Assembly: GCF_003986935.1 (NCBI RefSeq) | Contig: NZ_RJZE01000034.1 | Location: 1 to 59,759, forward strand | Direction of reading: 5' to 3' | DNA length: 59,759 nt | Source of the DNA: Paraburkholderia kururiensis JCM 10599 = LMG 19447 | GTDB taxonomy: Bacteria; Pseudomonadota; Gammaproteobacteria; Burkholderiales; Burkholderiaceae | Part shown: positions 7,985 to 17,310 of the stretch, in pieces | Position numbering within the stretch: the first letter of the stretch is position 1 | Layout of the letters: every line of letters begins with the position of its first letter | The notes under the pieces: model-generated | What the model saw: the letters and a program-made list of their open reading frames with translations, nothing else | Told to the model about the DNA's origin: nothing | Databases searched by the model: none | Made by a program: the position numbers and the translations under genes

Positions 7985-9463
7985 TCAATGCACCTCGGCG
8001 TGCGACCCGCCGGCTTCCGTACGCGGCTGCGTGGCGGCGCTCACGAGCGCGAGCACCACGACGTTGAGCGCAAGCGCCAGCAAGCCGATGTTGATGTCCT
8101 TGAGCGCATCCGGCAGGAACGGCAGCAGTTGCGCGACGCTGATGTGCATGACGGTGGTGGTCACCACCACGGCCACGCCCGCCACGATGCCGCAGAACAC
8201 GCCTTGTTTCGTGACGCGGTTGTGCGCGGCGAGGCTGCACACGAGTCCGGGGAACAACTGCGTGACGAAGTTGTAGCCCATCAGCAGCAGCGCCACGATG
8301 GTCTCGCCGCCGTGCAGCGTGAACAGCACCGCGACGAGCGCCACGATCGGCACGAAAAGCCGTGCGAGCCGGGCGATAACGCGGTCGTCGGCGCGCTTGT
8401 TGAAGAGGCCGCGATAGACGTCGTTGGCAAGCAGCGTGGACGCCGTGGTGAGGATCATCGATCCCGGCACGAGCGCGGTCAGCACACCGGCCGCGCCGAT
8501 CACGCCGACGAACCACGGGTCGAACGTCATGAGCGAGAGCCTGAAGAGCGACAGGTCGATGTCGCCGCCCTTGAGGCCGGGCACCTTGAGCGACGCCGCG
8601 AAGCCGCAGAAGAACACGAACAGCAGGATCAGCTGATACAGCGGCAACACCATCGCGTTGCGCCGGAAGATGCGTTCGTCCTTCGCGGTGTAGACCGAAC
8701 CGAACGTGTGCGGCCACATGAAGAAGCCGAGTGCCGTGAGCAGCACGGTGGACTGGAACCAGATCACGCTCGACCCCTTGGTCGGGAACGCGAGGAAGCC
8801 GGGCTTCGCGGCGTCGATGGCGCGGAACATTTCGCCCAGGCTGCCGTAGTGATGAATCGGCAGATAGATGCCGAGGAACAGCACGACCGCGAGAATCATC
8901 AGGTCCTTCACGACGGAGTTCCAGGCCGAGCCGCGCACGCCGGACACCATCACGTAGGCCGTCACGACCGCGGCGCCGATCCAGATGGCCGCCGTCGAAG
9001 GAATGGCGCCGTACGACGCCGTGGACACGATGATGCCGAGCCCCTTGAGCTGGAGCACGAGGTACGGCACGAGCGCCGCGACGCCGACTAGCGCGACCAG
9101 CACGCCGAGCGCCGGGCTCGCGTACTTGCGCGCGAAGAAATGCGGCTGGGAGACGAGCCGCTCCGCCTTCGCGTAGCGCCATACAGGCGGCAGCAGCCAG
9201 TACGAGAGCACGTAGGCGAGCGTTGCATACGCGAGGATGTAGTAGACAGGCGCGCCTTTGCCGTACGCAAAGCCGCTGCCGCCGAGGAACGTGAACGTCG
9301 TGTAGATCTCGCCCGCCATCAGCAGGAACACGAACGCGGTGCCGAAGCTGCGGCCACCCACGGTCCATTGTTCGAGATTCATGTCGTGGCCGCGGCGGGC
9401 CCGCATGCCAAGGTAGAGCGCAAGCAGCGTGACGGCGGCAATGATGACGAGAGCGCTGCTCAT
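7985..9463 (-). CDS. Sodium:solute symporter (SSS family, MctP-like)
   Basis: A 492-residue membrane protein with about 13 hydrophobic segments and SSS-family motifs such as WTVGGRSFGTAFVFLLMAGE in the second helix. It starts at an ATG preceded by GGAGGT, and that ATG overlaps the stop of the DUF3311 gene by four bases. The DUF3311/SSS pairing is typical of MctP, a monocarboxylate (lactate, pyruvate, propionate, alanine) permease described in rhizobia, so a small organic acid is the likely substrate; this is inference. The C-terminal tail ends in a hydrophilic TEAGGSHAEVH. Confidence 0.85.
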   Translation of the reverse strand: MSSALVIIAAVTLLALYLGMRARRGHDMNLEQWTVGGRSFGTAFVFLLMAGEIYTTFTFLGGSGFAYGKGAPVYYILAYATLAYVLSYWLLPPVWRYAKAERLVSQPHFFARKYASPALGVLVALVGVAALVPYLVLQLKGLGIIVSTASYGAIPSTAAIWIGAAVVTAYVMVSGVRGSAWNSVVKDLMILAVVLFLGIYLPIHHYGSLGEMFRAIDAAKPGFLAFPTKGSSVIWFQSTVLLTALGFFMWPHTFGSVYTAKDERIFRRNAMVLPLYQLILLFVFFCGFAASLKVPGLKGGDIDLSLFRLSLMTFDPWFVGVIGAAGVLTALVPGSMILTTASTLLANDVYRGLFNKRADDRVIARLARLFVPIVALVAVLFTLHGGETIVALLLMGYNFVTQLFPGLVCSLAAHNRVTKQGVFCGIVAGVAVVVTTTVMHISVAQLLPFLPDALKDINIGLLALALNVVVLALVSAATQPRTEAGGSHAEVH

Positions 9464-9690
9464 GAACGCACCTCCGGTGCCGTGCTTCGGACATCCGCGC
9501 CTTGCGGTTCCCGGTTGGCGGGGTCGAGTCGGTAGACGATCGCCATGATGACCGCCGTGAGCACCACCCACAGCACGATCCACGCGAGCACGAGCGGCAT
9601 GCCGAGCACGAGCGGCTCGACGCGGTTCACGAACGGCACGCCGAGCAGGATGCCGATGAAGGGCAAGGCAGCAAGCAACCGGAAGGACAT
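9460..9690 (-). CDS. DUF3311 small membrane protein, symporter partner
   Basis: A 76-residue protein with two hydrophobic helices (about 5-25 and 30-53) and a polar C-terminal tail. It matches DUF3311, which is almost always found directly upstream of an SSS symporter. Its TGA overlaps the symporter ATG (ATGA), and AGGAG precedes its own start. It probably helps fold or regulate the symporter, by analogy with DUF485 next to ActP; no direct function is known. Confidence 0.82.
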   Translation of the reverse strand: MSFRLLAALPFIGILLGVPFVNRVEPLVLGMPLVLAWIVLWVVLTAVIMAIVYRLDPANREPQGADVRSTAPEVRS

Positions 9691-10026
9691 GAGCGACTCC
9701 TGGAACGGGGTGGATGCGTCGGAGACTGCGTGTTATCCGTTCGACTGTATGCCCGCCGGATCGGCCAGGTAAAGCAGATCAAAAATAGTGAAGGCGCTTT
9801 GAAAGGCGTCCGCGCATCGGGACACACAGGTCGTTCGATGCGTCCGGAACGTGTGCGTCGCAGCATGCTTCCGGTGCCCGGGCCGCCCATCCGGGCCTGC
9901 CGCGCAGCATCGCTTGCCCGTACCGGCATGCGTGATCCAGGTGCTTGCCGATGCGGTTACACTGCTCGCACTTTTAACCTGCGTTCACCCCGCGTTCAAC
10001 CCACGTTTTCCGGACTCGACCACAGC
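9691..10026. other. Divergent promoter region between DUF3311 and MarC genes
   Basis: These 336 bases hold no credible gene. The stretch around 9775-9800 is relatively AT-rich (ATCAAAAATAGTGAAGG) and could carry promoter elements for either side. I see no convincing operator palindrome. Confidence 0.4.
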
Positions 10027-10719
10027 ATGATAGAAAGCCTGATCTCCGACATCCTGTTCGGCTTCACGGGGCTCATCAGCATCATCAATCCGCTCGGCGT
10101 GGCGTTCGTGTTTCTGGACCGCACGGCATCGCTTTCCGACGCGGAGCGGCGCTTCCTCGCGCGGCGCGTCGCGATCAATGCGTTCTTCGTGCTCATCGTC
10201 GTGTTCTTCGTCGGCACGCCCATGCTGCATTTCTTCGGTATCTCGATCGAGGCGCTGCGCATTGGCGGCGGCCTCGCCGTTGCGGTGGGCGGCTGGCAGA
10301 TGCTCAACGCGCCGGACACGCGCGTGCGCATGAACGAGACCGCCTCGGCCTCCGCCGTGCCGCAGGTCGAACCGGAGTCGGCCACGGCGAAGACCTTCTT
10401 CCCGCTCACCGTGCCGCTCACCACGGGCCCCGGCACCATGGCGACGGTGATCGCGCTGAACGCGAACCGCACGCACAAGCTCTCCGAGTTCCTGCTGTCG
10501 GGCGTGGCGTCGTTCGTGATCTCGGGGCTCGTGATGCTCGTCATCTACTACACGTACAGCCGCGCCTCGGTGCTCGCGCGCTATCTGGGCGCGGAAGGCA
10601 CGCGCGTCGCGCTGCGCGTGTCGGCGTTCCTGCTGCTGTGCATCGGCGTGCAGATCATCCTGACCGGCTTCGAAGGCTTCCTTGCGCCCATCGTCGATGC
10701 CCACATGGCGGCGAAGTAG
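10027..10719 (+). CDS. MarC-family integral membrane protein
   Basis: A 230-residue protein with six predicted transmembrane helices. It has the family motifs GLISIINPLGVAFVF near the start and FFPLTVPLTTGPGTMATVIAL in the middle, where a PLTTGPG loop is diagnostic. The family (UPF0056) was once linked to multiple antibiotic resistance, but that was later disputed and its substrate is unknown. The start is the ATG that places the first helix at the N-terminus; no strong ribosome site is visible. It converges with the hybrid kinase gene, leaving 15 bp between the stops. Confidence 0.85.
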   Translation: MIESLISDILFGFTGLISIINPLGVAFVFLDRTASLSDAERRFLARRVAINAFFVLIVVFFVGTPMLHFFGISIEALRIGGGLAVAVGGWQMLNAPDTRVRMNETASASAVPQVEPESATAKTFFPLTVPLTTGPGTMATVIALNANRTHKLSEFLLSGVASFVISGLVMLVIYYTYSRASVLARYLGAEGTRVALRVSAFLLLCIGVQIILTGFEGFLAPIVDAHMAAK

Positions 10720-10734
10720 GGCGAGATTCGCGCT

Positions 10735-12720
10735 TCACCGCAAAGGTGGCCGCGGCTGCCGCGCTGCCTGTCGTTTTGCCGCCTGCGAGAGCAGTTCGTC
10801 GAACAACTGCGGGTCCACGGGTTTTATGAGATGCATGTCGAAGCCGGCTTCGCGCGAGAGCGCGATGTCGCTTTGCTGGCCGAAGCCCGTCATCGCGGCG
10901 AAGTACGTGTCGGCCAGTTCGGGCCGCTGGCGTAGCACCCGCAGCGCGGCGTAGCCGTCCATCTTCGGCATCGCGATATCGATCAGCGCAACGTGCGGCA
11001 CGAAGCGCTCTGCCTGGTCGAGCGCCGCGGCGCCGTCGTAGGCCACGCGCACGTCATGGCCCTTGAGTTCGAGCAGCATGGCGAGGCTGTCGGCGGAATC
11101 GCGGTTGTCGTCCACTACCAGCACCCGCAGGTGCGCGTCCGGCACGGCCTGCACGGGCAGCGGCGGCGGTGCCTCGTCGGGCTCGCGGAGCCCGAGCGGC
11201 AGCCGCACGATAAAGGTGCTGCCCGTGCCGTGCCCGTGGCTCATGGCCGAGATCGTGCCGCCGTGCAGCTCCACGAGCGAGCGGCACAATGTGAGGCCGA
11301 TGCCGAGTCCTTCGTCGAGCGCGTCCTGCCCCGTGCGCTCCTGGGTGAAGAGGTCGAAGATCGATTCGAGCGCTTCCCGGCGGATGCCGCGGCCCAGGTC
11401 GCGAATGCGGATCTCCACGGTGCGCTCTTCCACCTCGACGTTGATGGCGATGCGGCTGTCGGTGGGTGAAAACTTCGCCGCGTTGTGCAGCAGGTTCTGG
11501 AACACCTGCACGAGCCGGGTCATGTCGCCCCTGAGCAGCACGGGGTCCGCAGGCAGGTGGACGTCCACGGTCTGGCCGCGTCGCGCCGTGAACGGCCGGG
11601 CGGCCTCGATGGCGTTGCCGATCACGTCGCCCAGATTCACGGACGCCTGGCGCAGCTCGATCTTGCCGGACGTGATGCGGCCCACGTCGAGCAGGTCGTC
11701 CACGAGGCGCGAGAGGTGCGCGATCTGCCGGTCGATCAAGTCGCGCGAGCGCGCCACCGCGGCCGGCACGTCGCGCTCGATCTGCATCGAGCTGATGGCG
11801 TTGCGCACGGGCGCGAGCGGATTGCGCAGTTCGTGCGCGAGCGTGGCGAGGAAGTCGCGCATGCGCTGGCCCGAGCGTTCCAGTTCGTCGCGGTGCCGGC
11901 TCTCGGTCATGTCGCGCGTGATCTTGGCAAAGCCGGTGAGGCGGCGGTCAGCGTCGTACACCGCCGTGAGCGTGACGTTGGCCCAGAACATCGAGCCGTC
12001 CTTGCGCATGCGCCAGCCTTCGTCCACGAAGCGGCCGCGCCGCTTCGCCGTTTCCAGATTGCGCCGGGGCTTGTCGGCGGCGATGTCCTCGGGCACGTAG
12101 AAGGTCGAGAAATGCCGGCCGATGATCTCCGTGGGCTGATAACCGTGGATGTTGGTCGCGCCTCTGTTCCAGCTCACCACCTGGCCGGTCGGATCCAGCA
12201 TGAAGATGGCGTGGTCGTTCACGCTTTCGATCAAGAGGCGCAGGCGCTCCTCGCTTTGCCGCAGCGCGTCCATCTGGCGGCGCCGGTCGGTGAGGTCGCG
12301 CACGATCTTCGCAAAACCGGTGAGTTCGCCGCGGCGATTGCGGATCGCGGTGATCACCACGTTGGCCCAGAACGTCGTGCCGTCCTGGCGCACGCGCCAG
12401 CCTTCGTCTTCGAAACGGCCCGTGAGCGTGGCCTGCTCCAGTTCGTAGGTGGGCCAGTTGCGCGCCACGGCTTCGCGCGTATAGAAACGCGAAAAGTGCT
12501 TGCCGATAATGTCTTCTGCCTCGTATCCCTCGATGCGCGCCGCGCCCCGGTTCCAGCTCGTGACGAAGCCGTTGCTGTCGAGCAGGAAGACCGCGTAGTC
12601 CTCGATCGAATGGACCACCGCTTCGAAGCGGTCATCGGCATCTCCTCTGGGCGCCGCGCCGGACGATGGGGCGCTGTGGCCCGCGTGCGGGCGAGATGGG
12701 TGGTCGGTCATAACGTCCAT
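10735..12720 (-). CDS. Hybrid sensor histidine kinase, PAS-PAS-HisKA-HATPase-REC
   Basis: A 661-residue soluble hybrid kinase. Two tandem PAS domains (about 30-150 and 160-280) are near copies of each other: each has a SWNRGA motif, a GRF(E/V)DEGW(R)(V/M)R motif and a TGFAKI-RD ending. HisKA carries H296 in LATLAHELRNPLAP; the ATPase domain has NLLHNAAKF and GLGIGLTLCRSLVELHGG. The C-terminal receiver has D581 in ALIDIAMPKMDG. No membrane segments, so it senses something in the cytoplasm. The receiver must pass phosphate to a partner, as there is no output domain. It is divergent from a second hybrid kinase. Confidence 0.9.
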   Translation of the reverse strand: MDVMTDHPSRPHAGHSAPSSGAAPRGDADDRFEAVVHSIEDYAVFLLDSNGFVTSWNRGAARIEGYEAEDIIGKHFSRFYTREAVARNWPTYELEQATLTGRFEDEGWRVRQDGTTFWANVVITAIRNRRGELTGFAKIVRDLTDRRRQMDALRQSEERLRLLIESVNDHAIFMLDPTGQVVSWNRGATNIHGYQPTEIIGRHFSTFYVPEDIAADKPRRNLETAKRRGRFVDEGWRMRKDGSMFWANVTLTAVYDADRRLTGFAKITRDMTESRHRDELERSGQRMRDFLATLAHELRNPLAPVRNAISSMQIERDVPAAVARSRDLIDRQIAHLSRLVDDLLDVGRITSGKIELRQASVNLGDVIGNAIEAARPFTARRGQTVDVHLPADPVLLRGDMTRLVQVFQNLLHNAAKFSPTDSRIAINVEVEERTVEIRIRDLGRGIRREALESIFDLFTQERTGQDALDEGLGIGLTLCRSLVELHGGTISAMSHGHGTGSTFIVRLPLGLREPDEAPPPLPVQAVPDAHLRVLVVDDNRDSADSLAMLLELKGHDVRVAYDGAAALDQAERFVPHVALIDIAMPKMDGYAALRVLRQRPELADTYFAAMTGFGQQSDIALSREAGFDMHLIKPVDPQLFDELLSQAAKRQAARQPRPPLR

Positions 12721-13026
12721 CTAATGTAATTCTTGCCAGCCAGAGATACACGCCGGCAACCCCCGGCACGTGGGGCAGGCGGCGCCGTCTGGTCGCGTTT
12801 TCCACGCACGCGTTGCAGCGCGCCGCCCGCACCACTGCAACCCATTGGGGCATGGGATAAGCAGTTTGCATGCCGGAAAGCGGCATCTTGCGAGCGCAGT
12901 GGGCATCGAATGTGCTTGCACGCAAGAATTGCGCGGCCGGCCCGGGGATGCCCGGCGCCGGCCGTTGTCGCCCGATATCGGAGAAACGGGTGCCGGCGGC
13001 CCGGACCGCAGCCTGGAGAAGCGCAA
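12721..13026. other. Shared promoter region of the two divergent hybrid kinases
   Basis: The 306 bases between the two kinase starts hold no independent gene, although open frames run through on both strands. GGAGAAG near 13014 is the ribosome site of the rightward gene. Short palindromic GC-rich stretches occur (for example GCGGCCGGCCCGGGG near 12937), but I cannot define an operator. Confidence 0.4.
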
Positions 13027-15108
13027 ATGGACACGCAGGCGGGAAAGACTTTCGCCGATCTTGCGAACTGGCTGGAACGCAAACGATGGCTGATCACACG
13101 CCGCTGGTTGCGGCTCGTGCGTTCCGATCCTGCCATCGAAAACACCGGACGGCTCACCAATGCGCAGCTCATCGACTATTTGCCGCAGGTCTTCGACGAA
13201 GTCTGCCAGGCGCTGCGCGCGGCCGTGCCGCAGGCGAGCTACGGCCAGGTGGAGCGCGACGCGCGCCAGCACGGCAAGCACCGCTGGCAGCACGGCTATC
13301 AGCTCGATGCGCTGTTTCGCGAACTCGACCTGCTGCAGAAATGCACGCAGCAGGCCACGCGCGAGTTTTTCGCGCATCGCGCGCACCGTGACGACACACA
13401 GCCGCGGGCGCACCAGCTTATCGAAGACCTGTTCAGCGCGATGATCTACGGCGCCATTCGCCAGTTGCTGGAAGAGCAGAACCAGCGCGTGAACGACTCG
13501 CTGCGCGCCCGCGACTTCGCGTTCGCGGCGCAGCAGGACAGCGAAGAGCGGCTGCGCATCGCGGCCGCGGCCGCCGGGCTCGGCATTTTCGAGTGGGACG
13601 TGGAGACGGGCGAAGCCGTCTGGGAAAACGCCCGCATGTACGAGATCACCGGGCAGCGTCCCGAAGACGGGCCGATGTCGAGCGAAGAGTTTTTCGGCTG
13701 CGTGCATTCCGAAGATCTGGAAGAACTCGTGTCCCAGGTGCGTGCCGACGACGTGCCGGGCCGCCAGGTGAACGCGCTCTTTCGCCTCTTTCGCCGCAAC
13801 GACGGCGCGCTGCGCTTTCTCGAAATGTGCGGCAGCTTCCGCTATACGCCGGAGGGCGGCGCGAACGCGTTCATCGGCACGCTCGCCGACGTCACGGACC
13901 GCAAGAGCGTGGAAGACACGCTGCGCGAAGTGGACCGGCGCAAGGACGCGTTTCTCGCCACGCTTGCGCACGAGTTGCGCAATCCGCTTGCGCCCATCCG
14001 CAACGCCGCATGGGTGCTCAAGCGCAGCGAGGCCGAACTGCCGCCGCAGGCGCGCTGGGTGCCGGGCGTGGTGGACCGGCAGATTCGCCACCTTTCGAGC
14101 CTGATCGACGACCTGCTCGAAGTCTCGCGCATCACCACGGGCAAGATCACGCTCAAGCGCCGCGTGTTCGATCTGCGCGAAGCCGTGGCGGGCGCGCTCG
14201 AAATCAACGCGCCGCACGCGGAGGAACGGCATCACCGCATCGCTGTTTCGATGCCGGACGCGCCGGTGTATGTGGACGCCGACGTCACGCGGATCACGCA
14301 GATCGTCTCGAACCTCGTCGACAACGCGCTCAAGTACACGCCCGACGGCGGCGACATTCGCGTCGCCGTGCGCACCGAGGGTCGCGGCGCGGGCGAGCGT
14401 GCGCTGATCGAGGTGAGCGATACGGGCATCGGCATTTCGGCGACCGAGCTGCCGCACGTGTTCGAGCTGTTCGTGCAGGCCGAGGACCGGCCGGGCCGCG
14501 CGGTGGGCGGTCTCGGCATCGGTCTCTCGGTGGTGCGCACGCTCGCCGAGATGCATGGCGGCGAGGCGATTGCGTCGAGCGCGGGCATCAATCGCGGCAG
14601 CCACTTCAGGATCCGCCTGCCCGTGGCGCAGGCTGGCGCGGTGGCCGCCGTCACCGAGCCCGCCGCGCCGCAAGCCAGCGCGCGCCGACCTCTGCGCGTG
14701 GTGATCGTGGACGACAACCGCGACGCCGCGGAGTCGCTCGCCATGGTGCTCGACATGCACGAGGTGCGCACGGCCGCCGATGCCGACGAGGCGATCGAGC
14801 GGGTGAGCGCGCTCTCGCCGGTGGACGTCGTGCTGCTCGACATCGGCTTGCCGGGCATGGACGGCTACACGCTGGCGCGGCGTCTGCGCGAATTGCCCGG
14901 CACGGGCGGGACGGCGTTCGTCGCGCTCACGGGCTCGGGGCGTACCGAGGACATTGCGCGTTCGCGCAGCGAAGGTTTCGCCGAGCATCTCGTGAAGCCG
15001 GTTGACCCGCTGCGCGTGATCGAACTGCTCTACTCGCTTGCCGCTGCCACGCGAGAACGCGAGGGCAGCGAGGGCAGCGAGGGGCGGCTCGACGGGAGCC
15101 ACGCGTAA
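13027..15108 (+). CDS. Hybrid sensor histidine kinase with RsbRD-like N-terminal domain, PAS and REC
   Basis: A 693-residue soluble protein. Residues 1-160 form an all-helical domain (LANWLERKRWLITRRWLRLV) resembling the RsbRD N-terminal sensor domain, followed by a PAS fold (about 180-295, FEWDVETGEAVWENARMYEI). The HisKA H-box holds H315 in LATLAHELRNPLAPIRN, the ATPase domain has NLVDNALKYTPDGG and GGLGIGLSVVRTLAEMHGG, and the receiver has D605 in VVLLDIGLPGMDG. A Glu/Gly/Ser tail (REGSEGSEGRLDG) encoded by a short repeat ends the protein. It shares kinase and receiver organisation with the divergent kinase, suggesting a duplicated core with different sensors. Confidence 0.88.
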   Translation: MDTQAGKTFADLANWLERKRWLITRRWLRLVRSDPAIENTGRLTNAQLIDYLPQVFDEVCQALRAAVPQASYGQVERDARQHGKHRWQHGYQLDALFRELDLLQKCTQQATREFFAHRAHRDDTQPRAHQLIEDLFSAMIYGAIRQLLEEQNQRVNDSLRARDFAFAAQQDSEERLRIAAAAAGLGIFEWDVETGEAVWENARMYEITGQRPEDGPMSSEEFFGCVHSEDLEELVSQVRADDVPGRQVNALFRLFRRNDGALRFLEMCGSFRYTPEGGANAFIGTLADVTDRKSVEDTLREVDRRKDAFLATLAHELRNPLAPIRNAAWVLKRSEAELPPQARWVPGVVDRQIRHLSSLIDDLLEVSRITTGKITLKRRVFDLREAVAGALEINAPHAEERHHRIAVSMPDAPVYVDADVTRITQIVSNLVDNALKYTPDGGDIRVAVRTEGRGAGERALIEVSDTGIGISATELPHVFELFVQAEDRPGRAVGGLGIGLSVVRTLAEMHGGEAIASSAGINRGSHFRIRLPVAQAGAVAAVTEPAAPQASARRPLRVVIVDDNRDAAESLAMVLDMHEVRTAADADEAIERVSALSPVDVVLLDIGLPGMDGYTLARRLRELPGTGGTAFVALTGSGRTEDIARSRSEGFAEHLVKPVDPLRVIELLYSLAAATREREGSEGSEGRLDGSHA

Positions 15109-15149
15109 CGTTCGCCCGGGCACGTCAGGACACACTGTCCGCCCACACT

Positions 15150-15551
15150 TCAAGGCGCGCGCCCGAACGCTTCGCGCAGCTTCTTTTTGGCGCGCTCCAG
15201 CGTTGTGCGCCGGGTTTTGGGCAGATGCCTGCCGGCGCGATTGATGTAGAAATTGAGCATCGACATCGCCGACTGAAACGGCGTGCCCTTGCGTCGCTTG
15301 CTCGCAAGCGACGAGCGCTTCAGCGACTCGGCAATCTCGTCGGCGCTGCCGCTGCGGAAAACGCCTTTTTCGAGATCGAGCGCATCGCTCTTTTCCATGA
15401 CTTCATGTGACCAGCGGCGCGTGCTGGTTTTGGCTTTGCCTGCGTCCGGTTGGGTGCGGGCGTGATGTTCCTTCGCCTGCGCGTGCCGCTGCCGGGGCGG
15501 ACGGCCGCTGCGTGTGCGCGTGGAAGGATGAGCGGAGCGAGTGGTGCTCAT
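15150..15551 (-). CDS. DUF3175 protein
   Basis: A 133-residue basic protein. The N-terminal 50 residues are Arg/Ser/Thr/His-rich and disordered-looking; residues 50-130 match DUF3175 (RWSHEVMEKSDALDLEKGVF, then KGTPFQSAMSMLNFYINRAG). The family is common in soil and plant-associated Proteobacteria and has no known function; its charge suggests nucleic-acid contact. The frame stays open upstream to 15779, so the start at 15551 (MSTTRSAHP) is a best guess without a strong ribosome site. Confidence 0.75.
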   Translation of the reverse strand: MSTTRSAHPSTRTRSGRPPRQRHAQAKEHHARTQPDAGKAKTSTRRWSHEVMEKSDALDLEKGVFRSGSADEIAESLKRSSLASKRRKGTPFQSAMSMLNFYINRAGRHLPKTRRTTLERAKKKLREAFGRAP

Positions 15552-15744
15552 GGCGAGGAGTCTCGGGACGATATGGGGGGATCCGGTTAGCGCTTTGATG
15601 TGGCCGGGTGAACGCTTGCGCTTTGCAGGCGGCTCATCGGTCAGCATAAAAGCATCGCTAATGCCGTTCAGCAGGCGTTCAGCAAGGGGTGTTCCAGAGA
15701 CCGCGCAGAAGGGCCGGAGAAGCCGGCGCAGATGGAGCGTGAGC

Positions 15745-15771
15745 GAACGCGCCGAACGCGCCGAATGCGCC
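15745..15771. repeat. Three 9-bp tandem repeats (GAACGCGCC)
   Basis: Units GAACGCGCC, GAACGCGCC and GAATGCGCC. They lie 24 bp beyond the stop codon of the leftward glycosyltransferase gene, one of a series of repeats at gene ends in this window. Confidence 0.8.
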
Positions 15772-15794
15772 AACGCCATAACGGCGCCACAACA

Positions 15795-16814
15795 TCAACG
15801 CGCCGGGTGCTGGTGATGCTCTTCGGCCATCGCGCGTGCGGCGCGTGCTTGTTCGAGGCGCTCGGCATCGAGCACTTTGCGGCGCATCGCGAGCACATTG
15901 GGCGGTGCCGGGCGGCGTCGTTTGAGCGCTGCACCGATGCCGGCGATCAACGGCCATGTGTCGCGCCACAACGCATGCTCCCGTGCGAGTACGCCGAAGG
16001 CCCGCAACGTGGCGCCCACGGCGCTCGCGAGCGGCAGCCTCTGCCACGCCACCCAGGCCGCATGGCGTGCGGCGATGCGCCGTCGCAGGCTGGCGTCGGG
16101 ACCGTCGCGGCGATGGTTGGCGCGCCTGCTATTTTCGCCATCGTTGCCGCTGCCGTTTTCACTATCGCCGCCCGGATAGCGGCGCGCCACCACGCCTTCG
16201 CCGTAGACGATCGCGTGGCCCTGCGCGAGAAGGTCGAGCGCCACGCGTTCTTCGTCGCCGCTCGCAAAGCGCAGCGGCTCGTCGCCGTTCACGGCGAGCA
16301 GGGCTGAGCGCCGGAACACGCATGCGCCTGCCAGGTAGCTCGTGAGCGCGGGGCCGGGCAACCCGTTTCGATCCAGCGGACTCGCGCTCAGGCGCGTGCA
16401 GCGCGCATCCGTCTCGCCCTCGTCGCCAACCACCACGCGTGCGCTCAGCACCGCCACGCGCGGCGCGCTATCGAACACACGCACGGCCTCGGTGAGGGCG
16501 CCCGGTTCCCACCAGGTGTCGTCGTCGGTGAATGCCACGTAGTCGGTCTGCGCGAGGGCCACCGCGCGGCTGTGCGCCGATGCGCCAAGGTCGCTCAGAC
16601 ACTGGACGATGCGGACCGAAGGAAAGAGCGAACTGATCAGCTTCACGGTAGCGTCGCTGGAACCGTTGTCCGCCACGATCAGGCGCGGCGCGTCCGGCAG
16701 CGCGAGCAGGCGCGCCACTGTCTCCAGCACCACCCGCACGCGGTTATGCGTGAGCACGACCACCGTGATGCGCGGCACGGATTCGGGTGCGGCGAATGCG
16801 TTGGACGGGTTCAT
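15795..16814 (-). CDS. Family 2 glycosyltransferase
   Basis: A 339-residue protein with the GT-A nucleotide-sugar fold: ITVVVLTHNRVRVVLETVAR, the DNGSSDAT motif, then AFTDDDTWWEPGALTEAV with the metal-binding D-D-D, and a later FASGDEERVALDLLAQGH segment that fits the ED acceptor-binding motif. It transfers a sugar from a nucleotide donor, probably to a cell-surface glycan; no donor or acceptor can be named. A low-complexity Gly/Asn/Ser/Asp insert (GGDSENGSGNDGENSRRANH) follows near residue 235. AAGG upstream of the ATG at 16814 and the position of the fold fix the start; an open frame upstream adds 70 residues without homology signal. It stands alone, without other polysaccharide genes. Confidence 0.83.
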   Translation of the reverse strand: MNPSNAFAAPESVPRITVVVLTHNRVRVVLETVARLLALPDAPRLIVADNGSSDATVKLISSLFPSVRIVQCLSDLGASAHSRAVALAQTDYVAFTDDDTWWEPGALTEAVRVFDSAPRVAVLSARVVVGDEGETDARCTRLSASPLDRNGLPGPALTSYLAGACVFRRSALLAVNGDEPLRFASGDEERVALDLLAQGHAIVYGEGVVARRYPGGDSENGSGNDGENSRRANHRRDGPDASLRRRIAARHAAWVAWQRLPLASAVGATLRAFGVLAREHALWRDTWPLIAGIGAALKRRRPAPPNVLAMRRKVLDAERLEQARAARAMAEEHHQHPAR

Positions 16815-17310
16815 CGCTAGCCTTGCGCGGAATGGGAACAACGCCAAGGGAGAAGGCCGGAAAACAGGCAGCGCGACATGTCGTGATGTCCGCTGTGGTC
16901 TGCTGCGGTCCGCTGCCGCTGCCATGGTCACGAGCATACGCCGTTGCCGCACATCGTGTGGAAGGTGCGATGACGGCACTTTCCCTGGGGCGATGCAAGC
17001 CGGCGCAAGCGGGGCGGGAGGCATCCGTGTCTGCGTTCGTGGGGCTTACTGCGACCCCTCGCATACGGAGTGCCCAGGCGGCGAGCGGCGCCGCTGGAAG
17101 TCGCTCATTCGGGAACGGGGCGTGCTGTTTTCGCAGGGACGCAGCTTGTGCTCGTGGCGCGCGCCGCGTCGGTGCGTTGAAAAAACGCGCATCGGCCGGA
17201 GACTGTGCGCACAGACCGACCCGCAGACGGACCAACAGACCAACCACCAGACCGACCAACGCGCGCTACGCCAGCGTGCTGAAATACTTCCGATTCCTCA
17301 GGAGACTTCC
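16815..17310. other. 496-bp gap with no confident gene
   Basis: Open frames on both strands cross this region but none has a ribosome site or recognisable content. It contains the 12-bp repeat at 17212-17259 and, near its right end, CAGGAG, the ribosome site of the small gene at 17311. Confidence 0.4.
17212..17259. repeat. Four 12-bp tandem repeats (CAGACCGACCAA type)
   Basis: Units CAGACCGACCCG, CAGACGGACCAA, CAGACCAACCAC and CAGACCGACCAA lie head to tail, ending 51 bp before the start of the gene at 17311. A unit of 12 keeps the reading frame, so open frames here read as Gln/Thr/Asp tetrapeptides, but I do not think the region is translated. Confidence 0.85.

Noticed and set aside
11063..12729. 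Long open frames on the plus strand opposite the PAS-PAS hybrid kinase.
   Set aside because: They mirror the codon structure of the real minus-strand gene in GC-rich DNA and show no family features.
17212..17259. CRISPR array in the 12-bp repeat region.
   Set aside because: Units are too short, contiguous and without spacers; the same applies to the other repeats in this window.
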